Source: Hyphomonadaceae bacterium
GTDB lineage: Bacteria > Pseudomonadota > Alphaproteobacteria > Caulobacterales > Aquidulcibacteraceae
Reading direction: 5' to 3'
Length of the DNA stretch: 64,000 nucleotides
Assembly: GCA_009773395.1 (NCBI GenBank)
Contig: WRPI01000002.1
Coordinates: 482,413-546,412 of the forward strand
Both the position numbers and the translations under genes were made by a program. Each line of letters begins with the position of its first letter. Positions within the stretch are counted from its first letter, which is position 1. Shown here piece by piece: positions 18,486 through 26,788 of this stretch. The notes under the pieces were generated by a model, which saw only the letters and a list, made by a program, of their open reading frames with translations, did no database searches and was not told where the DNA came from.

Positions 18486-19153
18486 GTGTTGATAGCGAGC
18501 TAATCATTTTCAAAGAAAAAATTCCAGATGTTTCGGAGATTGTTAGTTTCGCCGCAAAAGAAGGCGTGACCTTGCGCTTCCCTGCTGGTTTTGATTTCAA
18601 AATCCCGACCAACAACTATGTCGATTATGAAATTGACGGCGAAAAAGTCATGTTTGGGTTAGCGCTTTTTCCAATAACAGATTTGGATTTTGTTTCATCA
18701 GAAGAGCGCATGGAGCCGCTTCCGAAAAAAGCCCGCAAATATGGCGACACCATAATGTCGTTCCAAACCAAAGGCACTCTTTCGGGGCAAGCGCTTCATT
18801 TTATTCAAAAGATTTTTGCGAATAATTTCAAAGCTGCGGGCGTGTTTGATGAAGAATTTGTAACGCCATCAGACCTTGGCAAAGAGTATGTTCCGCCTGC
18901 CGATATGATGCCAGAATTGGCGGCGACATTTGTTGGCACACCGAAAGAGCGCGCGATTGCTTTGGATAAATATATTGTCAAAGTGCAATCCCAAATTCCA
19001 CCGATTGCAGCGGAAGCAAGCGCTTTAAGGCCAAAGATTGATCCGTTGAATTGGGTTATCAATTGGTTGAGTGAACATAAATATGAGTATGTGACTTTTC
19101 TTATCGCGCTTGCCGCACTTTTCATTTGGGGTTTTTTGAATGCTAAAAATTAG
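18482..19153 (+). CDS. Unknown tail-anchored protein inserted in the SUF operon
   Basis: I do not recognise this family. The 223-residue protein starts at GTG 18482, overlapping the sufB stop, and overlaps sufC by 14 bases, so it is translated as part of the SUF operon. It has no signal peptide and no cysteine. Residues 1-200 are soluble, mixed alpha/beta, with [20 protein letters not shown] and a proline-rich region around 136-145. A single hydrophobic segment near the C-terminus (202-219, [16 protein letters not shown]) followed by NAKN suggests a tail anchor with the bulk in the cytosol. A role at the membrane linked to Fe-S assembly is inferred only from position. Confidence 0.8.
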   Translation: MSVDSELIIFKEKIPDVSEIVSFAAKEGVTLRFPAGFDFKIPTNNYVDYEIDGEKVMFGLALFPITDLDFVSSEERMEPLPKKARKYGDTIMSFQTKGTLSGQALHFIQKIFANNFKAAGVFDEEFVTPSDLGKEYVPPADMMPELAATFVGTPKERAIALDKYIVKVQSQIPPIAAEASALRPKIDPLNWVINWLSEHKYEYVTFLIALAALFIWGFLNAKN

Positions 19154-19886
19154 AAACCTCACCGTTGCCGTGCATGGCACACAAATCCTCAATGGACTTT
19201 CACTTGAAGTGCCTGCTGGCGAAGTTCATGCCATTATGGGCCCTAATGGGGCGGGGAAATCTACGCTTTCTTATGCGCTGGCGGGGCGGCCTAATTACGA
19301 AGTTTTGGGCGGCACTGCTACGCTTAATGGCGAGGATATATTATCGATGGAGCCTGAAATTCGCGCAGCATATGGCTTGTTTTTGTCTTTCCAATATCCG
19401 CTTGAAATCCCGGGCGTGCCAACATTAACTTTCCTTCGCACTGCATTGAATGAACAAAGAAAAACTCGTGGCGAGGAAGAAGTCTCGGCCCCCGCTTTTA
19501 TGCGTATGGCGCGTGAAGCGGCAAAGCGTCTGCAAATAAGCGATGAAATGCTAAAACGACCCCTTAATGTCGGTTTTTCGGGCGGCGAGAAAAAGCGGAT
19601 GGAAATATTCCAAATGGAGCTCTTGGCGCCAAAATTCATGATTTTGGACGAAACTGATAGCGGCCTTGATATTGACGCGCTTCGGGTTGTGTCCGACGGC
19701 GTGAACCATATGCGCGCGCCCGATAGGGCTATGTTGGTGATTACGCATTACCAAAGGCTTTTGGACTATATCAAACCCGATAAAGTGCATGTTTTGGTGG
19801 CCGGGCGCATTGCTGAAAGCGGCGGTGCAGATTTGGCCCTTGAGCTTGAAAAAAATGGTTATGATAAATATGAGGTGGCGGCTTAA
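19140..19886 (+). CDS. sufC: Fe-S assembly ATPase SufC
   Basis: SufC is the ABC-type ATPase of the SufBCD complex and drives conformational change for cluster formation. The 248-residue protein has Walker A GPNGAGKSTL, the Q-loop in LSFQYPLEIPG, the signature FSGGEKKRMEI and Walker B FMILDETDSGLDIDAL with the His switch in VITHYQR. The EKKR form of the signature and the DETDSGLDID sequence are specific to SufC rather than transport ATPases. The start lies inside the 3' end of the tail-anchored gene. Confidence 0.97.
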   Translation: MLKIRNLTVAVHGTQILNGLSLEVPAGEVHAIMGPNGAGKSTLSYALAGRPNYEVLGGTATLNGEDILSMEPEIRAAYGLFLSFQYPLEIPGVPTLTFLRTALNEQRKTRGEEEVSAPAFMRMAREAAKRLQISDEMLKRPLNVGFSGGEKKRMEIFQMELLAPKFMILDETDSGLDIDALRVVSDGVNHMRAPDRAMLVITHYQRLLDYIKPDKVHVLVAGRIAESGGADLALELEKNGYDKYEVAA

Positions 19887-21022
19887 TGGCGCTAACTAAT
19901 GCCTTGCCAGATATTTTCGCGCCCACAAAAGTGGGGGCAAGGGCGCGAGATTATTTTTCGCAAAATGGCTTGCCCAATAAGCGCAATGAGGATTTTCATT
20001 TCACAGATTTATCGCGCGGATTAAGCCAAGAAACGGAAAACGCAATAATTTTTGAGGAAAATCCAGCGCCAATTGCCGAAATCGAAATGCGGCTTTTTGA
20101 AGATAGAATCGAAGTAATCGGGCAAAAAATTGGAGTTTGTGTCGAAGAAACTGCACCGAATCTAGACCGAGATGTTTTCCAAAAACTAATCGGAGGAATG
20201 ACACGTTTTTCCAAGAAAATAGTCATTGATGCGAATTGCAACGTGGCTGTTTCAATTATTCGTTTTCCAAATTCGCGGGCGAATATCGAAATTGCTGTCG
20301 GCGAAAATGCGACATTGAACTTGGTCGAAAAGCAAATTTGCGGCGGCGGCCTTTCGTCTTTTTCATGCAGCATTTCCCAAGCCGAAAATTCGCAAGTCCA
20401 AGTCCAAACGCAATTATTGGGCAATGGTGTTGATTTGTCATTGATAAAAGCTTCGCTTGAGTCTGGTGCAAATTATAGCGAAATATTGATGGCTTCTGGC
20501 GGCAAAATGGTGCGCCGTAATCTCGAAATAAAATTGCAAGGGGAAGGGGCAAAAGCAGAATTTGGCGGCGTATATTTGCTTGCAAATTCGCATTTTGATT
20601 TTTCGTCCAATATTGAACATTTGCACCCAAATTGCACCAGCCATGAAGTGATGCGCGGCGTTGTGGCAAACGGCGCACATGCGGTTTTCCAAGGCAAAAT
20701 ATTGGTGGCACGTGACGCCCAAAAAACCATGGGCAATATGGAGCATCGCGCTTTGATGCTTGAAGACGGCGCACGGGTGAACGCCAAACCCACGCTTGAA
20801 ATTTATGCCGATGATGTTGAATGTTCCCACGCCAACACAATTGGTGCGCTCGATGAAAGCGCGCTTTTTTACATGCAATCGCGCGGAATAACCAAAGCCA
20901 GCGCCAAGGCGCTTTTGACCCAAGCATTTTTGGCGCAGGTTTTTGATGCAATAAGTGATGAAGCGGCAAAAAATGAAATTTTGGGCAAAGTTGAAATTGT
21001 ACTACGAGGGTTGATAAAATGA
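19886..21022 (+). CDS. sufD: Fe-S assembly protein SufD
   Basis: SufD is the SufB paralogue that completes the SufBC2D scaffold and helps iron entry. The 378-residue protein has a divergent N-terminal half (KRNEDFHFTDLS) and the conserved C-terminal beta-helix part: HLHPNCTSHEVMRGVVANGA, VFQGKILVARDAQKT, KPTLEIYADDVECSHANTIG and LFYMQSRGI. The histidine of the family (DVECSHA) is present. It overlaps sufC by one base and sufS by four. Confidence 0.95.
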   Translation: MALTNALPDIFAPTKVGARARDYFSQNGLPNKRNEDFHFTDLSRGLSQETENAIIFEENPAPIAEIEMRLFEDRIEVIGQKIGVCVEETAPNLDRDVFQKLIGGMTRFSKKIVIDANCNVAVSIIRFPNSRANIEIAVGENATLNLVEKQICGGGLSSFSCSISQAENSQVQVQTQLLGNGVDLSLIKASLESGANYSEILMASGGKMVRRNLEIKLQGEGAKAEFGGVYLLANSHFDFSSNIEHLHPNCTSHEVMRGVVANGAHAVFQGKILVARDAQKTMGNMEHRALMLEDGARVNAKPTLEIYADDVECSHANTIGALDESALFYMQSRGITKASAKALLTQAFLAQVFDAISDEAAKNEILGKVEIVLRGLIK

Positions 21023-22233
21023 CCTTCGATGTAAACGCAATTCGCGCCCAATTCCCAATTCTTTCGCGCCAAATAAATGGTAAGTCATTGGTCTATCTTG
21101 ATAGCGCTGCCTCGGCACAAAAGCCAAATACCGTGCTTGGTGCAATGTCGGACTTTGCCCGCACTTCTTATGCCAATGTCCACCGTGGCATCCATACTTT
21201 GTCCAACGAAGCTACATCGGCTTACGAAAATGCGCGCGAAGCTACCGCGCAATTCATTGGCGCGAAAACAGAAGAAATTGTGTTCACCAAAGGCACAACC
21301 GAGGCACTTAATTTACTTGCGCATAGTTTGGGGCAAGGGCTGAAAGCGGGTGATGAAATCATCATTTCCGAGCTTGAACACCATGCCAATATCGTACCCT
21401 GGCACATGCTTTGTGCGCGTTCTGGCGCTAAATTGCGATGGGCCAATATCAATGATGATGGCAGTTTTGATATGGCTCACTTCAAAACCTTGTTGAATTC
21501 GCGAACTAAAATCGTCTCAATTGCCCATATTTCAAACGTATTGGGAACAAGGCTGCCAATTGAAGAAATCGCGGCATTGACCCACGAAATCGGCGCAAAA
21601 GTGATTATTGATGGCAGCCAAGGCGTGGTTCACGAAGTCGTTGATGTCAATGCCATTGATGTCGATTTTTACGTTTTCTCATCACACAAACTTTATGGCC
21701 CAACTGGCATTGGCGTGCTTTATGGCAAAAGCGAATTATTGAACCAAATGCCGCCATTTTTGGGCGGCGGCGAAATGATTGAAATCGTTACCAAAGACAG
21801 CGTGACATTTAACGAAGCGCCTTTTCGTTTTGAAGCCGGCACTCCGCCAATTATGGAGGCCGTTGGCCTTCATGCGGCGATTGATTGGCTTAACACATTT
21901 GACCGCGCTGCAATTGCGGCGCATGAAAATGCCTTGCTTGAATTGGCGACAAGTGAGCTGCGGAAACGCAATCGGGTGCGGATTTTGGGAACGACGAATG
22001 GCAAAGCGCCAATTTTGGCCTTTGCGGTGGAGGGAGTTCACCCCCATGATATTTCGCAAATTCTCGATAAATATGGCGTGGCAATACGGGCTGGGCATCA
22101 CTGCGCCCAACCTTTGATGACGCGTTTGGGCCTAAATTCATCAGCACGAGCAAGTTTCGGCATTTACAACACAAAAGAAGAAGTCGGTGTTTTCATTGAA
22201 GCAATCGACAAAGCAATAGAGTTCTTAACATGA
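21019..22233 (+). CDS. sufS: Cysteine desulfurase SufS (class II)
   Basis: This is the class II desulfurase dedicated to the SUF scaffold. The 404-residue protein has YLDSAASAQKP, the class-typical NVHRGIHTLS, ELEHHANIVPW, the PLP lysine in SSHKLYGPTGIG and the active cysteine in RAGHHCAQPLM, on a short fixed loop. Such enzymes normally need a SufE or SufU partner to relay sulfur; no sufE or sufU is found in this operon. It overlaps sufD and sufT by four bases each. Confidence 0.96.
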   Translation: MTFDVNAIRAQFPILSRQINGKSLVYLDSAASAQKPNTVLGAMSDFARTSYANVHRGIHTLSNEATSAYENAREATAQFIGAKTEEIVFTKGTTEALNLLAHSLGQGLKAGDEIIISELEHHANIVPWHMLCARSGAKLRWANINDDGSFDMAHFKTLLNSRTKIVSIAHISNVLGTRLPIEEIAALTHEIGAKVIIDGSQGVVHEVVDVNAIDVDFYVFSSHKLYGPTGIGVLYGKSELLNQMPPFLGGGEMIEIVTKDSVTFNEAPFRFEAGTPPIMEAVGLHAAIDWLNTFDRAAIAAHENALLELATSELRKRNRVRILGTTNGKAPILAFAVEGVHPHDISQILDKYGVAIRAGHHCAQPLMTRLGLNSSARASFGIYNTKEEVGVFIEAIDKAIEFLT

Positions 22234-22586
22234 ATATGGAAATCGCTACTCACGATAAAAAATCAGACAAAGCAGCCGAATATGAACGCATAACGGCGGA
22301 TTTAGTCGAGGCTTTCAAAACTGTGTATGATCCCGAAATACCGGTTGATGTTTATGAATTGGGTCTTATCTATAAGGTGGACATAAACGATGAAGGCCAT
22401 GTCGATATAACCATGACTTTGACCGCGCCCGCGTGCCCTGCGGCGGAAATTATCCCCGCGAATATCGAGGACGCGGCCTTGACAGTGCGCGGGGTTACTT
22501 CGGCCAAAGCCAACATCACTTTTGATCCACCCTGGACCAAAGATAATATGTCGGACGAAGCCAAATTAGTTTTGAATATGTTTTGA
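22230..22586 (+). CDS. sufT: SUF system Fe-S assembly protein SufT (DUF59/MIP18)
   Basis: The 118-residue protein is a MIP18-family (DUF59) Fe-S maturation factor. Motifs include VYDPEIPVDVYELGLIYKV (the DPE segment), MTLTAPACPAAEIIP with the conserved cysteine, and FDPPWTKDNMSDEAK. Homologues help deliver clusters to target proteins. The first 15 or so residues are charged and variable. Its ATG overlaps the sufS stop (ATGA), and the A-type carrier gene follows after nine bases. Confidence 0.93.
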   Translation: MNMEIATHDKKSDKAAEYERITADLVEAFKTVYDPEIPVDVYELGLIYKVDINDEGHVDITMTLTAPACPAAEIIPANIEDAALTVRGVTSAKANITFDPPWTKDNMSDEAKLVLNMF

Positions 22587-22595
22587 GGCGCAAAA

Positions 22596-22973
22596 ATGGC
22601 ACAAGCAATTAGCGAAAGAACCGAAAGGCCAAGGCCACAAATCGTTACCCTAAGCGATGATGCGGCGGCGCGGATTTCCGAAATTATGGCGGCGGGTGCG
22701 AAGCCTTATTTACGGGTTGGGGTTAAAAATGGCGGTTGCGCGGGCATGGAATATGTCATGGAATATGCCGATGCCCCCGCCATGCATGACGAAATTATCA
22801 ATGATAAGGGCGTCGAGATTTTGGTAGCAGCCAATGCGATTTTGTTTCTTGTCGGCACGCAAATTGACGTTGAAACCACCAAATTCCATTCAAAATTCAC
22901 ATTCCGCAACCCCAACCAAAGCGATGCCTGCGGTTGTGGGGAGAGCGTAACGATTGTGCCGTTTAGCGAATGA
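22596..22973 (+). CDS. sufA: A-type Fe-S carrier (SufA/IscA/ErpA family)
   Basis: This is a small carrier that takes assembled clusters to apo-proteins. The 125-residue sequence has the three family cysteines: one in NGGCAGMEY and two in DACGCGESV near the C-terminus. The core strands LRVGVKNGG and FTFRNPNQSDACGCG are typical. The Ser/Arg-rich first 15 residues are extra. It is the last gene of the SUF operon and is followed by a strong hairpin. Confidence 0.94.
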   Translation: MAQAISERTERPRPQIVTLSDDAAARISEIMAAGAKPYLRVGVKNGGCAGMEYVMEYADAPAMHDEIINDKGVEILVAANAILFLVGTQIDVETTKFHSKFTFRNPNQSDACGCGESVTIVPFSE

Positions 22974-22987
22974 ACTGATTGCTGGTG

Positions 22988-23042
22988 ACTATATCCTCCC
23001 CCGCAAATCGAAGATTTGCAAGGGAGGATAAAGCCATATAGT
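22988..23042. repeat. Nested palindrome after the SUF operon
   Basis: TATCCTCCC (22992-23000) pairs with GGGAGGATA (23022-23030). Inside it GCAAATC pairs with GATTTGC around a GAA loop, and outside ACTATAT pairs with ATATAGT. There is no uridine run, so it is more like a REP-type palindrome or RNA-stabilising hairpin than a classical terminator. It sits between convergent sufA and ada. Confidence 0.7.
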
Positions 23043-23069
23043 ATGAGCATTTGGCGTCATGCTCACAAA

Positions 23070-24134
23070 TCATCGGGATAGAAACTTCCTTTCATGCCGC
23101 AACAACCATTCTTTGCGCCAAATTTTGCCACCATATCCGGTCATTGTGCCGTCGGCGCCAATAACGCGGTGGCAAGGAATAATAATCGCGATTTTATTGG
23201 CACCATTTGCGCGTGCCACGGCGCGAACTGCATTGGGGTTGTTAATCATTTTTGCTTGCTCATTATAGGCTCTGGTTGTGCCATAGGGAATTGCTTGTAG
23301 GGCTTTCCAAGCAGATTTTTCAAACGCAGTGCCATATTGGGCTATGGCAATATCAAACTCTTGGCGCGAGCCGCTAAAATATTCGTCCAATTGGGTTTGC
23401 AATGTCTTGAAAATTGCATGTTCGCGAAAACATATTGGCCCGACTTTGCGCTTGGTTTCATTGATTTCGCGCGCCAATGCTTTGCGTTCGGCAAATTCCA
23501 ACAAATGCACGCCGTCGTCATTGGCAATTGCCAGCGTGGGGCCGATTGGAGTTTTAAGCCATTTCGCGCTTAAAATTGGCTTTTTTGCTAAATCGCTTGG
23601 GTTTGACCCAATTTCACGGCTTATCGCGTCCTTGAAGCCTGATGCGGAATCGTAGCCTGCGTCCAATTGGGCTTCTATCACCTGTTCGCCGCGATATAAT
23701 GTGGAAACAACTGCCCCAAGGCGATGTTCGCGCGCGAATTTTAGGAAGGAAACGCCAAAATCGCCCATAAAAGCGCGTCTTGCAGTGGACACATCAATAC
23801 CCAATTGCCGCAAATCATCACCGCTCCAGCGTTTTTCGGCATCGGTTTTCAAAAGGGTCAATAGTTTTTGGGTTAATGGATGTAGTGGTTTCGCCACTTG
23901 TAAAGGGCGGCAGCGCTTGCAGGCGCGGTAGCCTTGCGTAATTGCATCTTCACTCGAATTTGTAAAAAACACATTGGATTCCAATGGCTTGCGCGCGCCG
24001 CAGGATAGTTTGCAAAATATTTTTGTGGTAATAACGCAAACGAAATAAAAGCCATCGTAGGCTGCATCACGCAATAACAAACTTTGATACAGTTCAGCAT
24101 TGCTTGGTTTTTGGATTTTGGTAATTTGGTTCAT
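23070..24134 (-). CDS. ada: Bifunctional Ada: methylphosphotriester sensor and O6-methylguanine-DNA methyltransferase
   Basis: Ada repairs alkylated DNA and switches on the adaptive response after methyl transfer to its N-terminal cysteine. The 354-residue protein has the zinc/methyl-acceptor domain (KIFCKLSCGARKP, then CKRC), an AraC-type helix-turn-helix (about 100-180, with EQVIEAQLDAGYDSASGF) and the MGMT domain with the suicide cysteine in IIIPCHRVIGADG. All expected cysteines are present. It is convergent with the SUF operon. Autoregulation is expected from the family, but I did not identify an Ada box. Confidence 0.93.
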   Translation of the reverse strand: MNQITKIQKPSNAELYQSLLLRDAAYDGFYFVCVITTKIFCKLSCGARKPLESNVFFTNSSEDAITQGYRACKRCRPLQVAKPLHPLTQKLLTLLKTDAEKRWSGDDLRQLGIDVSTARRAFMGDFGVSFLKFAREHRLGAVVSTLYRGEQVIEAQLDAGYDSASGFKDAISREIGSNPSDLAKKPILSAKWLKTPIGPTLAIANDDGVHLLEFAERKALAREINETKRKVGPICFREHAIFKTLQTQLDEYFSGSRQEFDIAIAQYGTAFEKSAWKALQAIPYGTTRAYNEQAKMINNPNAVRAVARANGANKIAIIIPCHRVIGADGTMTGYGGKIWRKEWLLRHERKFLSR

Positions 24135-24188
24135 GCCGCAAGCTACAATATTTTCGTGCCCATTGTCACCGAAAAAAGGGCAGAGATG

Positions 24189-24782
24189 TTAGCGCGCCAC
24201 AATGCGTTCAAAGCGGCGCATATTGCGGCTTTCGCAGCCGCGCAATTGACCGTCATAAATGCTGGCTTGTGTGCCCACGCGATTGGCAACCTCAATCAGC
24301 CATGGTTTGCCATTATAGGTGGCGCGGCGATAACCAGTCGGGCCTTCGTGATAGGCAAGATAGAGATTTCTCGCGTCCTGTTTTGAAATCCGCGTAATTG
24401 CGGCAATATGATCGAGATACCATCCAATGAAATCGGCGGCATCATCAAATCTATCGCGGCGACCGGTGCCGCGCGCACGTTCATATTGCGCCCAAGTGCC
24501 GTCCAAAGCTTGGCTATAGCCATGTGCGGAGGATCTTCGATTGCCACTGCCATCAATCGGGCGGGCATTTTGCCGAAATCCACTTTCTTGGCGCATGAAA
24601 GCCAAGATGGTTCCAGGGCTTATTCCCCACTGATTTGCAGCCGCAAACACTGGCCGCTCCCATTTTGCGCGCTCATCCAAAATTGAGCAAGCATTGGCTT
24701 GATCGCGCGGTGGTGCGACCTTTGTGGCGCAACCGCTGATAATTGCCAAAGCAACAAATGCCAGAGTTATTTTGATTTTCAT
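24189..24782 (-). CDS. Lipoprotein with lytic transglycosylase (SLT/lysozyme-like) fold
   Basis: The mature protein should be anchored to a membrane by a lipobox (ALAIISGC/A). The catalytic glutamate of goose-type/SLT lysozymes is in LAFMRQESGFRQ, followed by SSAHGYSQALDGTWAQYE (the GYxQ-like motif) and NLYLAYHEGPTGYRR. It probably cleaves peptidoglycan glycan strands. ATG 24782 (MKIKITLAF) gives a normal lipoprotein signal; upstream in-frame codons to 24851 run into the divergent nitroreductase promoter region. Length is 197 residues. Confidence 0.85.
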   Translation of the reverse strand: MKIKITLAFVALAIISGCATKVAPPRDQANACSILDERAKWERPVFAAANQWGISPGTILAFMRQESGFRQNARPIDGSGNRRSSAHGYSQALDGTWAQYERARGTGRRDRFDDAADFIGWYLDHIAAITRISKQDARNLYLAYHEGPTGYRRATYNGKPWLIEVANRVGTQASIYDGQLRGCESRNMRRFERIVAR

Positions 24783-24854
24783 GCACGTCACCAATTGTTT
24801 TTCATATTCTATAATGCAAAATGGTTTCAAATCAGTAATTACGAAAGTCACATA

Positions 24855-25445
24855 ATGAAAAGCCTGCCGACAGATGCCCTAAATCAATTATTCCTTGAAG
24901 CGCGGACAATAAATGATTTTGCGCCCACCCCGATTGAAGACGCGGTGTTGCAACAACTTTATGAAATTGCGAAAATGGGGCCAACCGCGGCAAATTCCAA
25001 TCCTGCGCGGTTTTATTTTATTAAGTCCGACGCTGCGAAGGCAAAGTTGAAACCATATCTTGCACCAAATAATGTCGAAAAAACCTTGAAAGCACCGGTT
25101 GTCGCAATTGCTGCCTTTGATCCATTATTTTATGACAAAGTGCCAAAATTATTCCCCCATGCGCCAGTTGCTCGTGATTGGTTCAAAGACAGCCCCGATG
25201 GCGGCCAAGCTGCTGGGCATATGAATGCGACATTGGGCGCGGCTTATTTAATCATGGCGGCGCGAGCAATTGGCCTTGAGTGTGGGCCAATGGCGGGGTT
25301 TGATAATGCTGGCGTTGACCGCGAGTTTTTTGGCCAAAATGGCTGGAAATCAAATTTTCTTATCAATCTTGGCAACCGCAGCGATGCGCCAATTTTACCG
25401 CGCCTGCCAAGGCTAGATTTCGAGGAGGCTTGTTTTATTGATTGA
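24855..25445 (+). CDS. RutE-like nitroreductase (malonic semialdehyde reductase type)
   Basis: This is an FMN-dependent reductase of the nitroreductase fold. The 196-residue protein closely follows the RutE/HadB pattern: LFLEARTINDFAPTPI, YEIAKMGPTAANSNPARF, LKAPVVAIAAFD, LFPHAPVARDWF, AAYLIMAARAIGLECGPMAGFD and the ending RLPRLDFEEACF. RutE reduces malonic semialdehyde to 3-hydroxypropionate in pyrimidine breakdown, but no other rut genes are nearby, so the true substrate is open. ATG 24855 is used because it matches the family N-terminus. It diverges from the lipoprotein gene and is convergent with the phosphotransferase gene, overlapping by 11 bases. Confidence 0.85.
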   Translation: MKSLPTDALNQLFLEARTINDFAPTPIEDAVLQQLYEIAKMGPTAANSNPARFYFIKSDAAKAKLKPYLAPNNVEKTLKAPVVAIAAFDPLFYDKVPKLFPHAPVARDWFKDSPDGGQAAGHMNATLGAAYLIMAARAIGLECGPMAGFDNAGVDREFFGQNGWKSNFLINLGNRSDAPILPRLPRLDFEEACFID

Positions 25446-26346
25446 GGATATTAGCGATAATTTGCTTTCCAATTTTGTGGTTAAGCGGACTATCATTTGC
25501 ACCAGTTTCCATAAAGATAAGCCCCATGCTTAGTGCCCATCCTTTGGAACGGGCGATTGTGGCCTGTGACATGCCGTAAAGCGCAATGGCTTGTTGGCGC
25601 GCCTGATTGCCATTGAGGAGGAACCAAATCGCGGCCAAATCGGTCGCGATATCTCCAGCGCACATATCTCCCCAATCTATCGCGGCAGTTATTTTTCCGT
25701 TTTTGACCAATACATTTCTGGGGTGCAAATCGCCGTGTAACCATGTGGGCGCAGTATCGATTGGCGCATTAAGGGCATAGCGCCAAATTGGGTGCAATTG
25801 GTTGAACAATTGTGAATTGCTGATTGCGAGCCGTGCAAGCCTGTTTTCCATCATTTGCGCGCGTTCAGACAGCGCAATTCCGCGGCAATCGCTAATGGGT
25901 GCATCGCTTGGGGCTTCGAAATGGAGTGATTTTAGGAAGCCAATTAAGGCTTCGGATTGGTCGTCATCCATAAAATCATCGCACGCTTGGTTACCCGCGA
26001 GCCATTTAACAATAGACCAATCATAAGGATAATTTTCGCTTGGGCAGCCAATGTGCAAAGGCGTTGGAATTTCCAAAGTTAGGTGCGGCGCAAGGATTGG
26101 TAGCCATTTTTGCTCATTTAAAATAAGCTGGTTTGCGACTTTTCGCCGTGGCATACGTGCGCATAATTCATCACCGATGAGTATCATGCAATTATCCCAA
26201 CCGCTTGCAACAAGTTTCAAAGGCAAATCGGCGTATTCTGGGAATTGTTGCTTCAATAGCTGATGCAAAACCCGTGTTGACACTTCAGTATCTGCGCAGG
26301 GCGTTGCAAGCCCATTGTCGGCATCAAGGTTGGGGTTGGTTGTCAT
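25435..26346 (-). CDS. Aminoglycoside-phosphotransferase-family kinase
   Basis: The 303-residue protein has the APH/choline-kinase fold with the catalytic loop TWLHGDLHPRNVLV (HGDLHPxN) and the metal-binding AIDWGDMCAG (DxD-like). The N-lobe includes KLVASGWDNCMILIGDELCARMP. Related proteins phosphorylate small hydroxyl compounds; antibiotic resistance should not be assumed. It lies downstream, on the same strand, of a structured promoter-terminator unit (26443-26714) whose terminator ends about 100 bases before its start, so transcription attenuation is possible. Confidence 0.83.
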   Translation of the reverse strand: MTTNPNLDADNGLATPCADTEVSTRVLHQLLKQQFPEYADLPLKLVASGWDNCMILIGDELCARMPRRKVANQLILNEQKWLPILAPHLTLEIPTPLHIGCPSENYPYDWSIVKWLAGNQACDDFMDDDQSEALIGFLKSLHFEAPSDAPISDCRGIALSERAQMMENRLARLAISNSQLFNQLHPIWRYALNAPIDTAPTWLHGDLHPRNVLVKNGKITAAIDWGDMCAGDIATDLAAIWFLLNGNQARQQAIALYGMSQATIARSKGWALSMGLIFMETGANDSPLNHKIGKQIIANILNQ

Positions 26347-26442
26347 AAAATCACAGCTTACTGAAAATGAAGGCGAGTTTTGGATAGGCTAAGTTCATAG
26401 GCACTTCAATCACCAATTTGCGTCGGTATTGTGGTGAGCTTT

Positions 26443-26679
26443 TAAAAAATAGGTGGCAATCGGCTTTTCGAGGCTGAGTTAGCCAATTGCCACCTATAGG
26501 CGCAACCTGAATAAGTGCGCGCAAGGCCTAAGGGAACATCGGCAATATTCGCGTCGTCCAGCCAAATCTGGATTTAGAATTTAGGATATGGAGTGCGCCA
26601 AATCCAGAAATCAAAAATTGAGTGAATAACCAAATTTTTCCTCGGGTCGCTAAAACAACAAAGAGCAAGCTGTAATAGC
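26443..26679 (-). ncRNA. Candidate structured non-coding RNA or attenuator leader
   Basis: A leftward unit of about 237 bases begins just after a consensus promoter and ends at a hairpin-T-run terminator. Internal stems on the minus strand include AAAAATT/AATTTTT, a 9-bp stem at 26567-26608 (TCTGGATTT/AAATCCAGA) and a GCGC-based stem. The right arm of the 9-bp stem could instead pair CCAG with a downstream CTGG, giving mutually exclusive structures. No open reading frame with a ribosome site is present. It resembles no RNA class I can name with confidence (no SRP, tmRNA or RNase P signatures). It could be an sRNA or a 5' leader controlling the phosphotransferase. Confidence 0.55.
26444..26497 (-). 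terminator. Intrinsic terminator of the candidate RNA
   Basis: On the minus strand the arms ATAGGTGGCAAT (26497-26486) and ATTGCCACCTAT (26460-26449) pair over 12 bp, extended inward by GGC/GCC, and are followed by six T residues (26449-26444). This is a typical Rho-independent terminator with a large loop, placed about 100 bases before the phosphotransferase start. Confidence 0.7.
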
Positions 26680-26685
26680 TACATC

Positions 26686-26714
26686 ATTATATACAACCAA
26701 AAAGGGAAATGCAA
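26686..26714 (-). promoter_or_regulatory. Strong sigma-70-type promoter for the candidate RNA
   Basis: On the minus strand TTGCAT (26714-26709), a 17-base spacer and a perfect TATAAT (26691-26686) are present. It lies immediately downstream of the glnA terminator, so it serves a separate transcript running toward the phosphotransferase. Confidence 0.65.
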
Positions 26715-26743
26715 GGTTAATTTTTCAACTATTGGTAGAAAAA

Positions 26744-26767
26744 AAGGCCCGCACAACGGCGGGCCTT
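26744..26767 (-). terminator. Intrinsic terminator of glnA
   Basis: A perfect 9-bp stem (AAGGCCCGC / GCGGGCCTT) with a six-base loop is followed on the minus strand by a run of T residues. It starts 22 bases after the glnA stop codon. Confidence 0.9.
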
Positions 26768-26788
26768 AAATTCGCAAATTATGGTGAA

